DNA of 64,000 bases from Pseudonocardiaceae bacterium YIM PH 21723 (GTDB taxonomy: Bacteria > Actinomycetota > Actinomycetes > Mycobacteriales > Pseudonocardiaceae), in assembly GCA_003600225.1 (NCBI GenBank), contig QZFT01000043.1, positions 1 through 64,000 of the forward strand, written 5' to 3'. The notes below the pieces were generated by a model that was not told the origin of the DNA, ran no database searches, and saw nothing but the letters and a program-made list of their open reading frames with translations. Of this stretch, positions 24,347 through 33,161 are shown in pieces (position 1 is the stretch's first letter; the number at the start of each line of letters is the position of its first letter). Position numbers and translations under genes: made by a program.

Positions 24347-26902
24347 ATGACGCAGGAGACCACCCGCAGGCGCGGCGAGCTGCGGATCTATCTGGGCGCG
24401 GCGCCCGGTGTAGGCAAGACGTTCGCCATGCTCGGTGAGGCCCGCCGTCGGCTGGAGCGCGGCACCGACGTGGTGGTCGGGTTCGTCGAGACCCACGGGC
24501 GGCCGAAGACCGCCGCGTTGATCGAGGGCCTGGAGGTCGTGCCGCCGCGGCTCCTCACCCACCGGGACGTGGAGTTCCGCGAGATGGACCTCGACGCCGT
24601 GCTGGCCCGCAGGCCGCAGATCGTGCTGGTCGACGAGCTCGCGCACACCAATGTGCCCGGCAGCCGGCACGACAAGCGCTGGCAGGACATCGAGGAGCTC
24701 CTCGCGGCGGGCATCGACGTGCTGTCCACCGTCAACGTGCAGCACCTGGAGAGCCTGAACGACGTCGTCGAGCGGATCACCGGCGCCAAGCAGCGGGAGA
24801 CCGTGCCGGACGAGATCGTCCGCCGCGCCGAGCAGATCGAGCTCGTCGACATCACCCCGGAGGCGCTGCGCCGCCGGATGGCGCACGGCAACATCTACCC
24901 GGCGCACAAGGTGGACGCCGCGCTCGCCAACTACTTCCGCCCCGGCAACCTCACCGCCCTGCGCGAGCTGGCCCTGCTCTGGGTCGCCGACCAGGTCGAC
25001 GTGGCGTTGCAGCGGTACCGCGCCGAACAGGACATCACCGACACCTGGGAGACCAGGGAACGCCTGGTCGTGGCGATCACCGGCGGCCCGGAGAGCGAGA
25101 CCCTGATCCGCCGCGCTCGGCGCATCGCCACCCGCGCGGGCGCCGAGCTGCTGGCGGTGCACGTGCTGCGTGGTGACGGCCTGGCCGGCGCCTCGCCGTA
25201 CGCGTTGACCAAGGCCAGGCGGCTGGCCGAGGGGATGGGCGCGAGCTTCCACACCGTGGTCGGCGGCGAGGACGTGCCGCAGGCCCTGCTCGACTTCGCC
25301 CGCGGCGTCAACGCCACCCAGCTGGTCCTCGGCACCTCGCGCCGCTCCCGGCTGGCCCGGCTGTTCGACGAGGGCATCGGCGGCCGCACCGTGCAGGACT
25401 CCGGTCCCATCGACGTGCACATGGTCACCCACGACGAGGCCGCCCGCGGCCTGCGGTTCCTGACCTTCCGGCCCTCGCTGTCCGCGGCCCGGCAGGCCAT
25501 GGGCTGGGCGCTCGCGGTGCTGCTGCCCGCCGTGGTCACCGCGCTGGGCATCCAGCTGCGCGGCGAGCTCAGTCAGGCCACCGACGTGCTCGGTTTCGTC
25601 CTGGCCACCGTCGGCGTCGCCCTGGTCGGCGGCATGGGTCCCGCGCTGCTGGCGGCGGGCGTGTCCGGCGTCGCGTTGAACTATTTCTTCACCGCGCCGC
25701 TGTACCGGCTCACCATCGACGCCCCGCAGAACGTGATCAGCCTGATCCTGATGGTCGTGGTGGCCGTGCTGGTCTCGATCATCGTGGACCGCGCGGCCCG
25801 GCAGTCCGCCCGCGCGTCGCGGGCGGGTACGGAAGCCGCGCTGCTGGCCTCCTACTCGCGGATCGTGCTCACGGCGCAGCATCCGGTGGCCCGGCTGTTG
25901 CGCGCGGTCCGGGAGAACTTCGGCCTCGACTCGGTCGCGCTGCTGGAGCGCAAGGAAGGCGCGTGGCGCCGGGTGTCCTGCGTCGGCGCCGACTCGTGCC
26001 TGGAGCCGGACGAGGCCGATGTGGACATCGCGGTCACCCCGGACATCCACCTGGCGCTGCGTGGCCGCACGCTGCCCGCCGAGGACCGCCGGGTACTGGA
26101 GGCCGCCGCCGGCCAGGCGTTGCTGGCGCTGCGGAACCAGCGGCTGTCCGAGGAGACCGCCGACGCCAAGCGCGTCGCCTCCACCACCGAACTGCGCACG
26201 GCGCTGCTGTCCGCCGTCGGCCACGACCTGCGTACCCCGCTCACCTCGATCAAGGCGGCAGTCGGCAGCCTCCGGGACCCGGAGCTGAAACTATCCACTG
26301 AGGACACCGGCGAACTGCTGGCCACCGTGGAGGAATCCGCCGACCGGCTGGCCGGCCTGGTGGACAACCTCCTCGACTCCTCCCGGCTGGCCACCGGCGC
26401 GGTCAACCCGCTCATGCGGCCCGTCGGCTACTACGAGATCGTGTCCCGCGCGCTGCGCGGCCTGGACGACCAGCACCTCATCGAGGTAGCCGTGGACGAG
26501 CGGCTGCCGCTGGTCGTCGCCGACATCGGCCTGATGGAACGCGTGGTGGCCAACGTGGTCGACAACGCGCTGCGCTACGGCCGCCGCAAGATCGCCATCG
26601 AGGGACCGCAGCCCGGTCAGCAACCGCTGGTCGCCATCCGGGCCAGCGAGCACGCGTCCCGGGTGGAACTGCGGGTCGTCGACCACGGTCACGGCCTGCC
26701 GAAGGGCAGCGCCGACTCGGTGTTCGCGCCGTTCCAGCGGCTCGGCGACCGGGACAACACCAACGGCGTCGGGCTCGGACTGAGCGTGGCGAAGGGATTC
26801 ACCGAGGCCATGGGTGGCACCATCCGGGCCGAGGACACCCCCGGCGGCGGCCTCACCATGGTCATCTCGCTGCCGGTGTACGCGGAGGAGTCAGAGGCAT
26901 GA
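24347..26902 (+). CDS. kdpD: Osmosensitive K+ channel histidine kinase KdpD
   Basis: 851 residues from ATG 24347 (GAGGACAGG before it; the frame open from 24305 runs through the hairpin). N-terminal KdpD domain with Walker A-like GAAPGVGKT (~residue 20); a universal-stress-type domain (about 225-365); four close-set membrane helices (about 385-485); GAF-like region; histidine kinase with H-box VGHDLRTPLTSIK (~residue 625), N-box NVVDNALRYG and G-boxes. It senses K+ limitation or turgor and phosphorylates KdpE. Coupled to kdpE by a 4-base overlap. Confidence 0.96.
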   Translation: MTQETTRRRGELRIYLGAAPGVGKTFAMLGEARRRLERGTDVVVGFVETHGRPKTAALIEGLEVVPPRLLTHRDVEFREMDLDAVLARRPQIVLVDELAHTNVPGSRHDKRWQDIEELLAAGIDVLSTVNVQHLESLNDVVERITGAKQRETVPDEIVRRAEQIELVDITPEALRRRMAHGNIYPAHKVDAALANYFRPGNLTALRELALLWVADQVDVALQRYRAEQDITDTWETRERLVVAITGGPESETLIRRARRIATRAGAELLAVHVLRGDGLAGASPYALTKARRLAEGMGASFHTVVGGEDVPQALLDFARGVNATQLVLGTSRRSRLARLFDEGIGGRTVQDSGPIDVHMVTHDEAARGLRFLTFRPSLSAARQAMGWALAVLLPAVVTALGIQLRGELSQATDVLGFVLATVGVALVGGMGPALLAAGVSGVALNYFFTAPLYRLTIDAPQNVISLILMVVVAVLVSIIVDRAARQSARASRAGTEAALLASYSRIVLTAQHPVARLLRAVRENFGLDSVALLERKEGAWRRVSCVGADSCLEPDEADVDIAVTPDIHLALRGRTLPAEDRRVLEAAAGQALLALRNQRLSEETADAKRVASTTELRTALLSAVGHDLRTPLTSIKAAVGSLRDPELKLSTEDTGELLATVEESADRLAGLVDNLLDSSRLATGAVNPLMRPVGYYEIVSRALRGLDDQHLIEVAVDERLPLVVADIGLMERVVANVVDNALRYGRRKIAIEGPQPGQQPLVAIRASEHASRVELRVVDHGHGLPKGSADSVFAPFQRLGDRDNTNGVGLGLSVAKGFTEAMGGTIRAEDTPGGGLTMVISLPVYAEESEA

Positions 26903-27582
26903 CGAAAGTGCTTGTGGTCGACGACGAGCCGCAGATCGTCCGCGCGCTGCGCATCAACCTCACCGCCCGTGGCTACCAGGTGCTCACCGCACACGACGGC
27001 ACCGCGGCGCTGAAAGCCGCGGCCGAGGGGCACCCCGATGTGGTGGTGCTGGACCTCGGGCTGCCCGATGTGGACGGCACCGAGGTCATCGCCGGCCTGC
27101 GTGGCTGGACCACGGTGCCGATCATCGTGCTGTCCGCCCGCACCGACGCCGCCGACAAGGTCGGCGCCCTCGACGCGGGCGCCGACGACTACGTCACCAA
27201 GCCGTTCGGGATGGACGAGCTCCTGGCCAGGCTGCGCGCCGCGGTCCGCCGCGCCACCTCCGCCACCCCGGAAGGCGAGCAGGCGGTCATCGAGACCTCC
27301 TCGTTCCAGGTGGACCTGGCCGCCAAGCGGGTGCACCGCGACGGCACGGAGATCCATCTGACCCCGACCGAGTGGGGCGTGCTGGAGGTCCTGGTGCGCA
27401 ACCGCGGCCGCCTCGTCGCGCAGAAACAGCTGCTGCAGGAGGTGTGGGGGCCCGCGTACGCCACCGAGACCCACTACCTGCGGGTGTACCTGGCCCAGCT
27501 GCGCCGCAAGCTGGAACCGGAGCCCGCGCACCCCCGGCACCTGGTCACCGAACCCGGTATGGGTTACCGCTTCGAACTGTAG
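26899..27582 (+). CDS. kdpE: KDP operon response regulator KdpE
   Basis: 227 residues, OmpR/PhoB class. Receiver domain with the acidic pair DDEP, phospho-acceptor Asp in VVVLDLGLPD (~residue 52), Thr/Ser LSART and Lys in VTKPFG; C-terminal winged helix (about 130-227) ending PGMGYRFEL. It activates kdpFABC when phosphorylated by KdpD. Last gene of the kdp cluster; a perfect 22-bp hairpin follows at 27621. Confidence 0.96.
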   Translation: MTKVLVVDDEPQIVRALRINLTARGYQVLTAHDGTAALKAAAEGHPDVVVLDLGLPDVDGTEVIAGLRGWTTVPIIVLSARTDAADKVGALDAGADDYVTKPFGMDELLARLRAAVRRATSATPEGEQAVIETSSFQVDLAAKRVHRDGTEIHLTPTEWGVLEVLVRNRGRLVAQKQLLQEVWGPAYATETHYLRVYLAQLRRKLEPEPAHPRHLVTEPGMGYRFEL

Positions 27583-27620
27583 GAATTTCGGCCGTTAGCG
27601 GGGCCGCTTCCACGTAGGAC

Positions 27621-27667
27621 CTGAAGGACGCCATCGTTTACTCCAAGTAAACGATGGCGTCCTTCAG
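27621..27667. terminator. Perfect 22-bp hairpin, CTGAAGGACGCC type (family III)
   Basis: Arms 27621-27642 and 27646-27667 are exact complements with a 3-base loop (CCA). A further partial copy of one arm follows (27674-27700). It lies between the ends of convergent genes kdpE and the AbiEi-like gene and could act for both. A related hairpin is at 28727-28811. Confidence 0.75.
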
Positions 27668-27693
27668 TGCGTTCAGGTAAACGATGGACGCCA

Positions 27694-28641
27694 TCAGGTA
27701 TTGCGAGCCCAAACCGCTGGACGCGGGCGTGACTGGGCGTGCACGTAGATCTGCTCCAACTCTCGCAATACCTGCGCCGGCTCCTGCTGGAGTCGTTGCG
27801 GCACGGTATGCACGACGGTGATTCCCGCAGCGGACAGACCAGAGGAACGCGTCGTGGTTGCTCTGTAGCCTTTTGGCGCCAGGTGAAAGGCGAAGGAATC
27901 GATCTCCCAGGCCATGGCGACCTCATCCCACCAGGCATCGACGACGCCGAGCAAGGTGCCGTGTTCATCGAATACCGGGACATTCCACAGTGGCTCCGGC
28001 AGCGAAGATTTCAGGACCAGCTGCCGTGCCCACGCCTCGGCTGCAGAGCGCACTCCTGCGCTGATCTCCTCCATCACACGTCGGGGCAACGCGCTGCCCC
28101 TGTTGCTTCCGACGCGAAGTTCGGCACAGAGTGCATCCGGGGTGCTCCGCTCACGCTGCACCACCTCGGCTATCAATGCTCGAACAGGATCTGACTTGTT
28201 CATCAGCCGGACCGCATCCAAAGCAGCTCGTGTCGCGGGTGCTACGGGAAAGCCCGATCGCCAGAACGGCTCCGGTAACCGGACAGTTCGTTCGATAGTG
28301 AGTTTCGGCGTGCCCTTGACGTGTCGGGAGTGTGGGAGCAGCAGATGCGGCGGCTCAGACGTCGAAGCCGAGCGGATCCCCTGCAGGCGCAGTGCATCGT
28401 GGCCGGTGACCACTGCGCCAACTCCCGCGTAACGCACGGCGGCTTCGACCAGTTGATCGCGGCTGGGTGATGAGTTGCTGAGCAGGATGACGCCGGGCAA
28501 CAGCCGTTGCCAGGGGCCACCCTCCTTGCAACGGGCGTAAACAGTCCGGCTGGACAGACCCAGGTCCAGCAGTTCGGCGACTTTTGCCACTCGATGCCGA
28601 TACCGATCGGGCAGCGTGGCGAGATCGATGAGAGATCGCAT
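27694..28641 (-). CDS. AbiEi-antitoxin-like / DUF559-type protein
   Basis: 315 residues from ATG 28641; the longer frame continues into hairpin DNA and is rejected. The N-terminus (LLDLGLSSRTVYARCKEGGPWQRLLPGVILL, then VVTGHDALRLQGI) matches the winged-helix region of AbiEi-like actinobacterial proteins. The C-terminus (GVVDAWWDEVAMAWEIDSFAFHLAP, then GITVVHTVPQRL) resembles the DUF559/Vsr-like endonuclease-fold tail. No AbiEii toxin is adjacent, so a classical toxin-antitoxin pair is not supported. Such solitary proteins are common in actinobacteria and have no established function. Both ends are bracketed by related hairpins. Confidence 0.65.
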   Translation of the reverse strand: MRSLIDLATLPDRYRHRVAKVAELLDLGLSSRTVYARCKEGGPWQRLLPGVILLSNSSPSRDQLVEAAVRYAGVGAVVTGHDALRLQGIRSASTSEPPHLLLPHSRHVKGTPKLTIERTVRLPEPFWRSGFPVAPATRAALDAVRLMNKSDPVRALIAEVVQRERSTPDALCAELRVGSNRGSALPRRVMEEISAGVRSAAEAWARQLVLKSSLPEPLWNVPVFDEHGTLLGVVDAWWDEVAMAWEIDSFAFHLAPKGYRATTTRSSGLSAAGITVVHTVPQRLQQEPAQVLRELEQIYVHAQSRPRPAVWARNT

Positions 28642-28726
28642 GCCACCCAGCGTGTCGAGACGGCTCTGGTGCGGGTGCCGATTCTTGGAATCTGTGGATA
28701 ACCACGCCGACTGGGGACAACCGACA

Positions 28727-28811
28727 GTACCTGAAGGACGCCACCGTTTACTTTGGGTGCTCAAGGGACGCCTTCGTTTACTTGAGGTAAAGGAAGGCGT
28801 CCTTCAGGTAC
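28727..28811. repeat. Hairpin, CTGAAGGACGCC type (family III)
   Basis: GTACCTGAAGGACGCC at 28727-28742 pairs with 28796-28811; the inside (28770-28805) can form a second stem AAGGGACGCCTTC/GAAGGCGTCCTT. It lies in the divergent region between the AbiEi-like gene and the DUF574 gene, an unusual place for a terminator-type hairpin. The rest of 28642-28925 holds no gene. Confidence 0.7.
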
Positions 28812-28925
28812 TTGTTCGCGTACTTGAGCTTTTTCGCTCTATCCGGTGCGGTTGCCGTGTCCCGCTTGCCGGTGTGATCTTTGGTCCGCAGAATCCGCAC
28901 GGTAGGGAAGTGGGGGTGCGACCAG

Positions 28926-29720
28926 ATGGCTATTACCGACAGTGGGCCTGACCAGCTACCGGGCGGTTCTGATTTACCGTCCCTGGCCCGCGTGTACGAC
29001 TATGTCGCAGGCGGAACGCTCAATTTCCCCATCGATCGCACGGTGGGGCAGCACATCCTGTCGCTGGTGCCCGCCTATCGTGATTTCGCGAAGGAAAATC
29101 GCAAATTCCTGCATCGGGCGGCGGCTTTCCTGGCGGATTCCGGAACGGACCAGTTTCTGGATGTCGGCGCCGGAATGGTGGCCGATCCAGGCGTGCACAC
29201 GATCGTCCGGCGGATCAATCCGAACGCGCGGGTCGTCTACGTGGACCATGATCCGATCGCGGTCGAACACAACCGGCGGGTCTGCGGCGCCGACGAGCGG
29301 CTCGGCGCGTTCCACGCGGATCTGCGGGACGTGGACGGGGTGCTCGGCCACCCCATCGTCCGGGACCGGCTGGACCTGGACCGGCCGATCGGGCTGATCA
29401 TGGCAGCGGTGCTGCACTGCTTGCTGGAGGAGGACAAACCGGGTCGTCTGCTGATCGACTACCGGCAGGCGCTGGCCCCCGGCAGCAGGCTCGTCGCCTC
29501 GCACGTCAGCCCGGACGCCCTGCCGGTGGACCAGCTCGCCGAGGCGGCCGCCACCTATGCCCGCTCCGGCATCACCGTGATCGCCAGGGACCACGCGGAC
29601 TTCGCCGCGCTCCTGGGCCCCTGGCAGCCGGACGACGAGGGCATCCGGTCGCTGCACCAATGGCGGCCCGACCAGAACTGCGGCGAGGCCTCCTACGCGA
29701 ACGGGGTGCTCGCCCACTAG
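28926..29720 (+). CDS. DUF574 S-adenosylmethionine-dependent methyltransferase
   Basis: 264 residues from ATG 28926. Family signature: PSLARVYDYVAGGTLNFPIDR at the N-terminus, then the SAM-binding motif FLDVGAGMVADPGVH (Rossmann GxG variant) and RVVYVDHDPIAVEHNR with the acidic ligand. DUF574 proteins are abundant in Streptomyces and relatives; their substrates are unknown and some are linked to development. It ends in a CTAG shared with the convergent hydrolase gene (4-base overlap). Confidence 0.9.
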   Translation: MAITDSGPDQLPGGSDLPSLARVYDYVAGGTLNFPIDRTVGQHILSLVPAYRDFAKENRKFLHRAAAFLADSGTDQFLDVGAGMVADPGVHTIVRRINPNARVVYVDHDPIAVEHNRRVCGADERLGAFHADLRDVDGVLGHPIVRDRLDLDRPIGLIMAAVLHCLLEEDKPGRLLIDYRQALAPGSRLVASHVSPDALPVDQLAEAAATYARSGITVIARDHADFAALLGPWQPDDEGIRSLHQWRPDQNCGEASYANGVLAH

Positions 29721-30742
29721 GTGTGCGCGGCGACGACCCCGTCGGTCCAGCGGGTGACCCTGGCGAAGTACTCGCCGGCGTTCGGGGCGTAGTTGATCGA
29801 GTGCCCGTAGCCGGGGACCACGACGGCGTCCAGCCGGACGCGGGGGCCGTAGTACGGGCGCTCGTCGGCCGTCAGCCGGTCCGCGGCGGAGCAGCGGGTG
29901 GCCAGCAGCGGAGCACCGCAGAACAGCGGGTCACCGGTGCCGTTCACCAGTAGCACCGGAGCCTCGATCCGCCTGCTGTACGGGGTCAGCGTCGCCTCGG
30001 CGACCCCCTCCAGTTCGGTGGCGGCGAACAGTTCCTTGCCGCGCTCGTCGGCGTCCACCAGCGACTGCGCCGGGTGACCCGGCGCGTGGAACAGCCGGTA
30101 GCGGGTGCCCGGCCGGGTGGTCAGGTAGCCGGGGTCCATCCGTCGCGCGGCGAACCGCCGGTCCAGGTTCGCCGGGTACAGCGACGCGATCAACGCCACC
30201 GCCTGCGCCAGGTTCGGCCGGTGCGAGATGCCGGTCAGCACCGCGCCGTCCACGTCCCGGTAGCGCCCGGCCTCGATCATCGCGATCGCCGAGCCGTACG
30301 AGTGGCCCACGGTGATCACCGTGTCGTAGCGCCGGCCGAACCGGCCCGCCCGCAACGCGCGCACCACCTGGTGCACCGCCTCGGCCTGGCTCTCCCCGGT
30401 GAGCAGCGTGCTCACCGGATGGCTGCTGCCGCCGGTACCCAGCCGGTCCACGGAGAGGGTCGCGTACCCGGCGGCGTTCATCGCCCGGCGGTACGAGGAG
30501 CCGGTGACGTCCCAGTAGTCGCTGCCGTAGGTGCTGCCCGCCAGCAGCAGCTGCACGGCCGCCTTCTTGTACGCGCGGCCGGTCGGCCGGCACAGCGTGC
30601 CGTGCACGGTGACCGGGACACCCGCCACGCGTGCGGGCAGGTCGTGCGCGGTGCACCCGGTCGCGGCCGGCTCGGCCTGAGCGGACGTGACGCAGGTCAG
30701 GGCCAGCGCCATGATGGTGAGGCCCACGCGAAGTCGACGCAC
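29717..30742 (-). CDS. Secreted alpha/beta-hydrolase
   Basis: 341 residues. GTG at 30742 is preferred: it has AAAGGAG 8 bases before and opens a signal peptide (MRRLRVGLTIMALALTCVTSAQA). Alpha/beta-hydrolase core: strand plus nucleophile elbow VGHSYGSAIA, later catalytic-acid strand VLLVNGTGDPLFCG and catalytic His GYGHSINYAPN. Likely an exported esterase or lipase-like enzyme; the substrate is unknown. Several cysteines (TGCTAHD, GTLCRP, FCGAP, TRCSA) may form disulfides outside the cell. Confidence 0.85.
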   Translation of the reverse strand: MRRLRVGLTIMALALTCVTSAQAEPAATGCTAHDLPARVAGVPVTVHGTLCRPTGRAYKKAAVQLLLAGSTYGSDYWDVTGSSYRRAMNAAGYATLSVDRLGTGGSSHPVSTLLTGESQAEAVHQVVRALRAGRFGRRYDTVITVGHSYGSAIAMIEAGRYRDVDGAVLTGISHRPNLAQAVALIASLYPANLDRRFAARRMDPGYLTTRPGTRYRLFHAPGHPAQSLVDADERGKELFAATELEGVAEATLTPYSRRIEAPVLLVNGTGDPLFCGAPLLATRCSAADRLTADERPYYGPRVRLDAVVVPGYGHSINYAPNAGEYFARVTRWTDGVVAAHT

Positions 30743-30818
30743 GCGGACGCTCCTTTCTCGCCGGAAGCCCCAGGGCGGCTGCATTATTGCGCCGTCCTGA
30801 ACGCGACACGATCCGGGG

Positions 30819-31550
30819 ATGGCGTTGCGCTGGTTCACCGCGTGCGATGACAGTTGCCGGGTGGACATACGAGGCAGGTCGATCGGCTCGGTGGACTTCC
30901 CGGTGATCGGTTCCGGGGAACCGGGGAGTGGGCGTTCGTGGAGCCTGGGGACGAACGGCCGGGTGGGTGAGCCGCAGAGCGATATCACCATCGCCGAGGC
31001 GCGCGGCCAGGACTCCTGCGTGTGGACCCGGACGATGCTGATCCACCGGGACGATCCCCGGGCGGACACCGAGCGGCTGGACGAGAACACGATCGCCACC
31101 GCGATGCTGCTTCCGCAGGTGGCGATGCCGAGCCCGATGCCCGAGGGCGAGCGGCAGGTCCTGATCAGGCTGATCCGGAACATCGAGGCGGAGCTCCGGT
31201 ACGGCCGTGAGTGGGCGGAGACGACCTGGTGGCTGGACGGCGTTCCGCTGCGGGCGCGGCAGCTGACCGTGGGGCCGCTCAGCATCGGCTATCTGACCGA
31301 GCCCATCGAGGGACTCCACGTGTCGGCGGCCGGCCGGAACGCGGCGCTGGAGGACCTGCGCCTGTACCGGTTGTCGGCGGAGTTCGGCGGCCGGCTGCCC
31401 ACCGGCGACGAGTTCGCCGAGCGCCTTTCGGCCGCGCTGCGCCGGACCGGCTACCGGGATCCGACGGAGATCGACGACCGGCTCCGGGCGTTCGCCGACC
31501 GCTCGCCGAGCCGTGGTGACCGGAGACCGACCGATCCGCCGTGTGAGTGA
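30819..31550 (+). CDS. Hypothetical protein
   Basis: 243 residues, not recognised. No signal peptide or membrane segment. The first ~75 residues are Gly/Ser-rich; the rest looks globular with WAETTWWLDGVPLRARQLTVGPLSIGYL as its most distinctive stretch and a basic, charged C-terminus. Codon pattern (GC at third positions) supports coding, and no better frame exists. Divergent from the hydrolase gene with only a 76-base gap, so the two may share a regulatory region. Confidence 0.65.
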   Translation: MALRWFTACDDSCRVDIRGRSIGSVDFPVIGSGEPGSGRSWSLGTNGRVGEPQSDITIAEARGQDSCVWTRTMLIHRDDPRADTERLDENTIATAMLLPQVAMPSPMPEGERQVLIRLIRNIEAELRYGREWAETTWWLDGVPLRARQLTVGPLSIGYLTEPIEGLHVSAAGRNAALEDLRLYRLSAEFGGRLPTGDEFAERLSAALRRTGYRDPTEIDDRLRAFADRSPSRGDRRPTDPPCE

Positions 31551-31607
31551 CTTCCCCTGTCGGAGAACCCGCGTAGGCTGCGGAAACCTTCGGCCAGGGG
31601 AGGTCCG

Positions 31608-31826
31608 ATGAGACGGACTCGTCAGCGGGAAGCGGTAGCCGAGCACCGGTTCTGCCCAGCCCTGTTCCAGTACGCGAAGAGCCGATTAGCCACGACCGCC
31701 TTATTGGGTTACCTGGCGTTGCACTACCCGGGAGACGCGTTGGCCGACACCACGCGTGGCGCGTTGATGGTGACGGTCGTGGTGGGCATGGTCGCGTGGA
31801 TCGTGCACCGTCATCACCGTCACTGA
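31608..31826 (+). CDS. Small membrane protein
   Basis: 72 residues; GGGGAGG precedes the ATG. Basic N-terminus (MRRTRQREAVAEHRF), a hydrophobic stretch TTALLGYLALHYPG and a C-terminal helix GALMVTVVVGMVAWIV followed by a His/Arg tail (HRHHRH). Likely one or two membrane helices. No family recognised; coding support comes from the ribosome site and hydrophobic pattern. Confidence 0.6.
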   Translation: MRRTRQREAVAEHRFCPALFQYAKSRLATTALLGYLALHYPGDALADTTRGALMVTVVVGMVAWIVHRHHRH

Positions 31827-31901
31827 GTGAGGTCGATCATTGATGCGAACGGTGTTTACTTCGCGGATCTAACCTTCGGTTGAACGAACTGGAGGGAAGT
31901 C

Positions 31902-33098
31902 ATGCGGGTACGCACCGCCGCGGAACTGCTCGAGGCCTTGGACTCGGCATCCCGGCTCATCACCATCGACGGCGAGATCGCCGACCTGCCCCCGATCACC
32001 CTGCCGCCCGGCGTGACCCTGCGCGGCGGCACGCTGCGCTTCGGCGGGGCCGGCATCCGGCTGACCGCGGACAACACCCTGGACGAGCTCACCGTGCTGG
32101 CGCCCGAGCCGCAGGTGGCCATCGGCCTGACCGGCACCGTCGCCGACCTCGGCACCCTGGTGCTGACCGACGTGCACACCACCGGCCAGGTGGCGTTGCT
32201 GGCCGAGAACGCCGTACGTGGCGGGCACATCCGGATCGACGGCCTGCGCGTGGAGCGCGCCGACCTGCGGGAACGCACGCTGCGGCCGGCCGGCTTCGGC
32301 GTCGAGGCCATGCAGGGTGCCCTGACCCTGTGGAACCTGGTTCCGGGCAGCACGCTGACCGCCCAGCTGGCCGACGTCTCCGCAGGCTCCGCCGAGCATC
32401 CGGTGCGCGGCAGCGGGATCTTCGTCGGCGGCGGGGTCCGGGTCTCCCGGCTGCACACCGGCGAGATCCACACCGACGGCGGCATCGCCCCCGGCACCCC
32501 GGACCTGATCTCCGGCGGCGTCTTCGTGATCACCGGAGCGGTGGTGTCCGAGGTGGTCAACGCCGGACCGGTGACCACCTACGGCGCCAACGACATGGTC
32601 CTGGACAACTGGGGCGAGGTCCAGCACTGGCGGGCGACCGCGCCGGTCACCTCGCACGGCCCGAGTGGCATCGGCTTCGTCAACTTCGGCGCCATCGACC
32701 GGCTGGACGTCACCGCCCCCATCAAGACCACCGGTCCCGGCGCGCGGGGGTTCAACCTGTACGACGGCACCCTGCGCGAGGCGACCTTCGCGGGCATCGG
32801 CACCAGCGGCGACGGCTCGGTGGGCATCCAGATCAGCAAGCCGATGGGCTCGCTGACCGTCACCGGCGACGTGCGCACCAGCGGCGGCGAAGGGCTCAGC
32901 CTGGTCAAGGGCGTACAGGTGCCGCTGAAGGCGGTCGCGGTGAGCGTGAAACCGGGCGGGGACATCGGCTCGCTGGTGGTGCGCGGCACGATCGCCACCC
33001 GTGGCTCGGATGTCGCCTCGGTGGAGATCGACGGGCACGTCGGGCACTTCGAGACGGGATCGATCACCGCGATGCGGGCCTCAGCCGTGCTGGGCTGA
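31902..33098 (+). CDS. Right-handed beta-helix-like repeat protein, no signal peptide
   Basis: 398 residues from ATG 31902 (GGAGG 10 bases before). After an N-terminal cap (VRTAAELLEALDSASRLITIDGEI) come many short strands of about 20-25 residues with G-T/V-I patterns (GVTLRGGTLRFGGAGIRLTADNT, GSLTVTGDVRTSGGEGLSL, GSLVVRGTIATRG), the look of a pectate-lyase-type parallel beta-helix. No catalytic cluster is obvious and no export signal is present, so it would be cytosolic unless exported by other means. Function unknown. Confidence 0.75.
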   Translation: MRVRTAAELLEALDSASRLITIDGEIADLPPITLPPGVTLRGGTLRFGGAGIRLTADNTLDELTVLAPEPQVAIGLTGTVADLGTLVLTDVHTTGQVALLAENAVRGGHIRIDGLRVERADLRERTLRPAGFGVEAMQGALTLWNLVPGSTLTAQLADVSAGSAEHPVRGSGIFVGGGVRVSRLHTGEIHTDGGIAPGTPDLISGGVFVITGAVVSEVVNAGPVTTYGANDMVLDNWGEVQHWRATAPVTSHGPSGIGFVNFGAIDRLDVTAPIKTTGPGARGFNLYDGTLREATFAGIGTSGDGSVGIQISKPMGSLTVTGDVRTSGGEGLSLVKGVQVPLKAVAVSVKPGGDIGSLVVRGTIATRGSDVASVEIDGHVGHFETGSITAMRASAVLG

Positions 33099-33161
33099 TG
33101 GCCGGATCCGAGGGGTGCTCGTCCTTGCTGCCAGCGGTTTCCCCGGCCGACGATGGGAGAC

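Noticed and set aside
27694-28641. Complete AbiE toxin-antitoxin pair
   Set aside because: No AbiEii nucleotidyltransferase toxin gene lies on either side; only the AbiEi-like protein is present.
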